Positions 6,192 to 6,515 of a stretch of DNA of 6,515 bases are shown here, piece after piece. The notes below the pieces were generated by a model. The model ran no database searches and had not been told where the DNA came from. It saw only the letters and a program-made list of their open reading frames with translations. The stretch lies in contig JAKBCJ010000280.1 of assembly GCA_021807975.1 (NCBI GenBank), positions 1 through 6,515 on the forward strand, given 5' to 3'. The DNA comes from Pseudomonadota bacterium (GTDB taxonomy: Bacteria; Pseudomonadota; Alphaproteobacteria; Acetobacterales; Acetobacteraceae). The stretch's first letter is position 1. The number at the start of each line of letters is the position of its first letter. Both the position numbers and the translations under genes were made by a program.

Positions 6192-6515
6192 ATGTCCCCT
6201 CGCGTCAAACTCTGGCTTCTGACCCTCGCGACTGTCACGTTTCTGCCGGTTCTGGCGCAAGCGCACGCGATTTTGGAGGAAAGCCAGCCCCCTTCGGGCG
6301 GAACGGTTAAGGCCGGCGCCCTGGACCTGCACCTGCGCTTCAACAGCCGGATCGACCGCGGGCGTTCGCGCCTGACGCTGATCCGGCCGGATCGCACCCG
6401 CGATACCGTGCCGATCGCGCCGGCCGGGGCTCCCGACATTATCGACGCACACCTCAATCTGACTCCTGGCGCGTATGTGGTGCGCTGGCAGGTGCTGGCG
6501 GTGGATGGGCATATC
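6192..6515 (+). CDS. copC: CopC-type periplasmic copper-binding protein (partial, 3' end outside)
   Basis: The frame is open from the ATG at 6192 to the window edge, 108 codons. A signal peptide (positive start, hydrophobic core at about 7-22) is predicted to be cut after AQA at residue 24, so the mature protein would begin with H25. CopC proteins bind Cu(II) through an N-terminal histidine plus an Asp-x-His pair. Here H25 and D105/H107 (VDGH) fit this, and the framework (ESQPPSGGTV, LDLHLRFN, LTPGAYVVRWQVLAVDGH) is that of CopC. No methionine occurs in the visible mature part, so the Met-rich Cu(I) site known from plasmid-borne Pseudomonas CopC is absent. This is probably a Cu(II)-only member that delivers copper to or with CopD. 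A copD gene, or a fused CopD part, is expected just downstream but is not visible. AAGGA lies five bases before the start. Confidence 0.88.
   Translation, partial: MSPRVKLWLLTLATVTFLPVLAQAHAILEESQPPSGGTVKAGALDLHLRFNSRIDRGRSRLTLIRPDRTRDTVPIAPAGAPDIIDAHLNLTPGAYVVRWQVLAVDGHI

Noticed and set aside
6156..6512. Minus-strand frames opposite the end of the window (6029-6457, 6156-6512)
   Set aside because: The plus strand codes for a CopC protein with signal peptide and copper ligands; the antisense frames show no features.

Overview
This is a GC-rich proteobacterial chromosome window. The style of its MetH, the divergent thioesterase/CopC pair, a DedA protein and a PEP-CTERM (exosortase-sorted) protein together suggest an alphaproteobacterium, perhaps Rhodospirillales/Acetobacteraceae. 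That placement is an inference and not firm.

Layout. Positions 1-31 may hold the tail of an upstream gene. Positions 42-3527 (+) hold a complete cobalamin-dependent methionine synthase (metH), followed by a strong hairpin (3534-3580). Positions 3581-3889 contain no convincing gene. The second half of that stretch looks like a control region: a sigma-54 type promoter at 3826-3842, and about 110 bases upstream of its predicted start a dyad-like element (3736-3752) that could be an activator site. They drive a secreted protein (3890-4714, +) with an N-terminal signal peptide, a PA14-like domain and a C-terminal PEP-CTERM sorting signal. Behind it, at 4754-4848 (+), lies a decayed and divergent second copy of the last codons of metH. 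On the minus strand follow a DedA-family membrane protein (4898-5566) and a hotdog-fold acyl-CoA thioesterase (5638-6075), probably co-transcribed. Divergently from the thioesterase, a CopC-type periplasmic copper protein starts at 6192 (+) and runs off the window end.

How it fits together. metH, dedA/thioesterase and copC look like ordinary chromosomal genes with separate jobs: methionine and folate metabolism, lipid-carrier or membrane homeostasis, acyl-CoA hydrolysis and copper handling. The most unusual part is the block between the intact metH end and the metH-like remnant. It carries its own putative sigma-54 control region and the PEP-CTERM gene, and it includes locally AT-rich stretches. 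It is bracketed by two diverged versions of the metH 3' end. This is best read as an acquired cassette that brought, or was exchanged through, a foreign metH 3' end and left the old end as a fossil next to dedA. No exosortase, PrsK/PrsR regulator, integrase or transposase gene lies in the window, so these would have to be encoded elsewhere.
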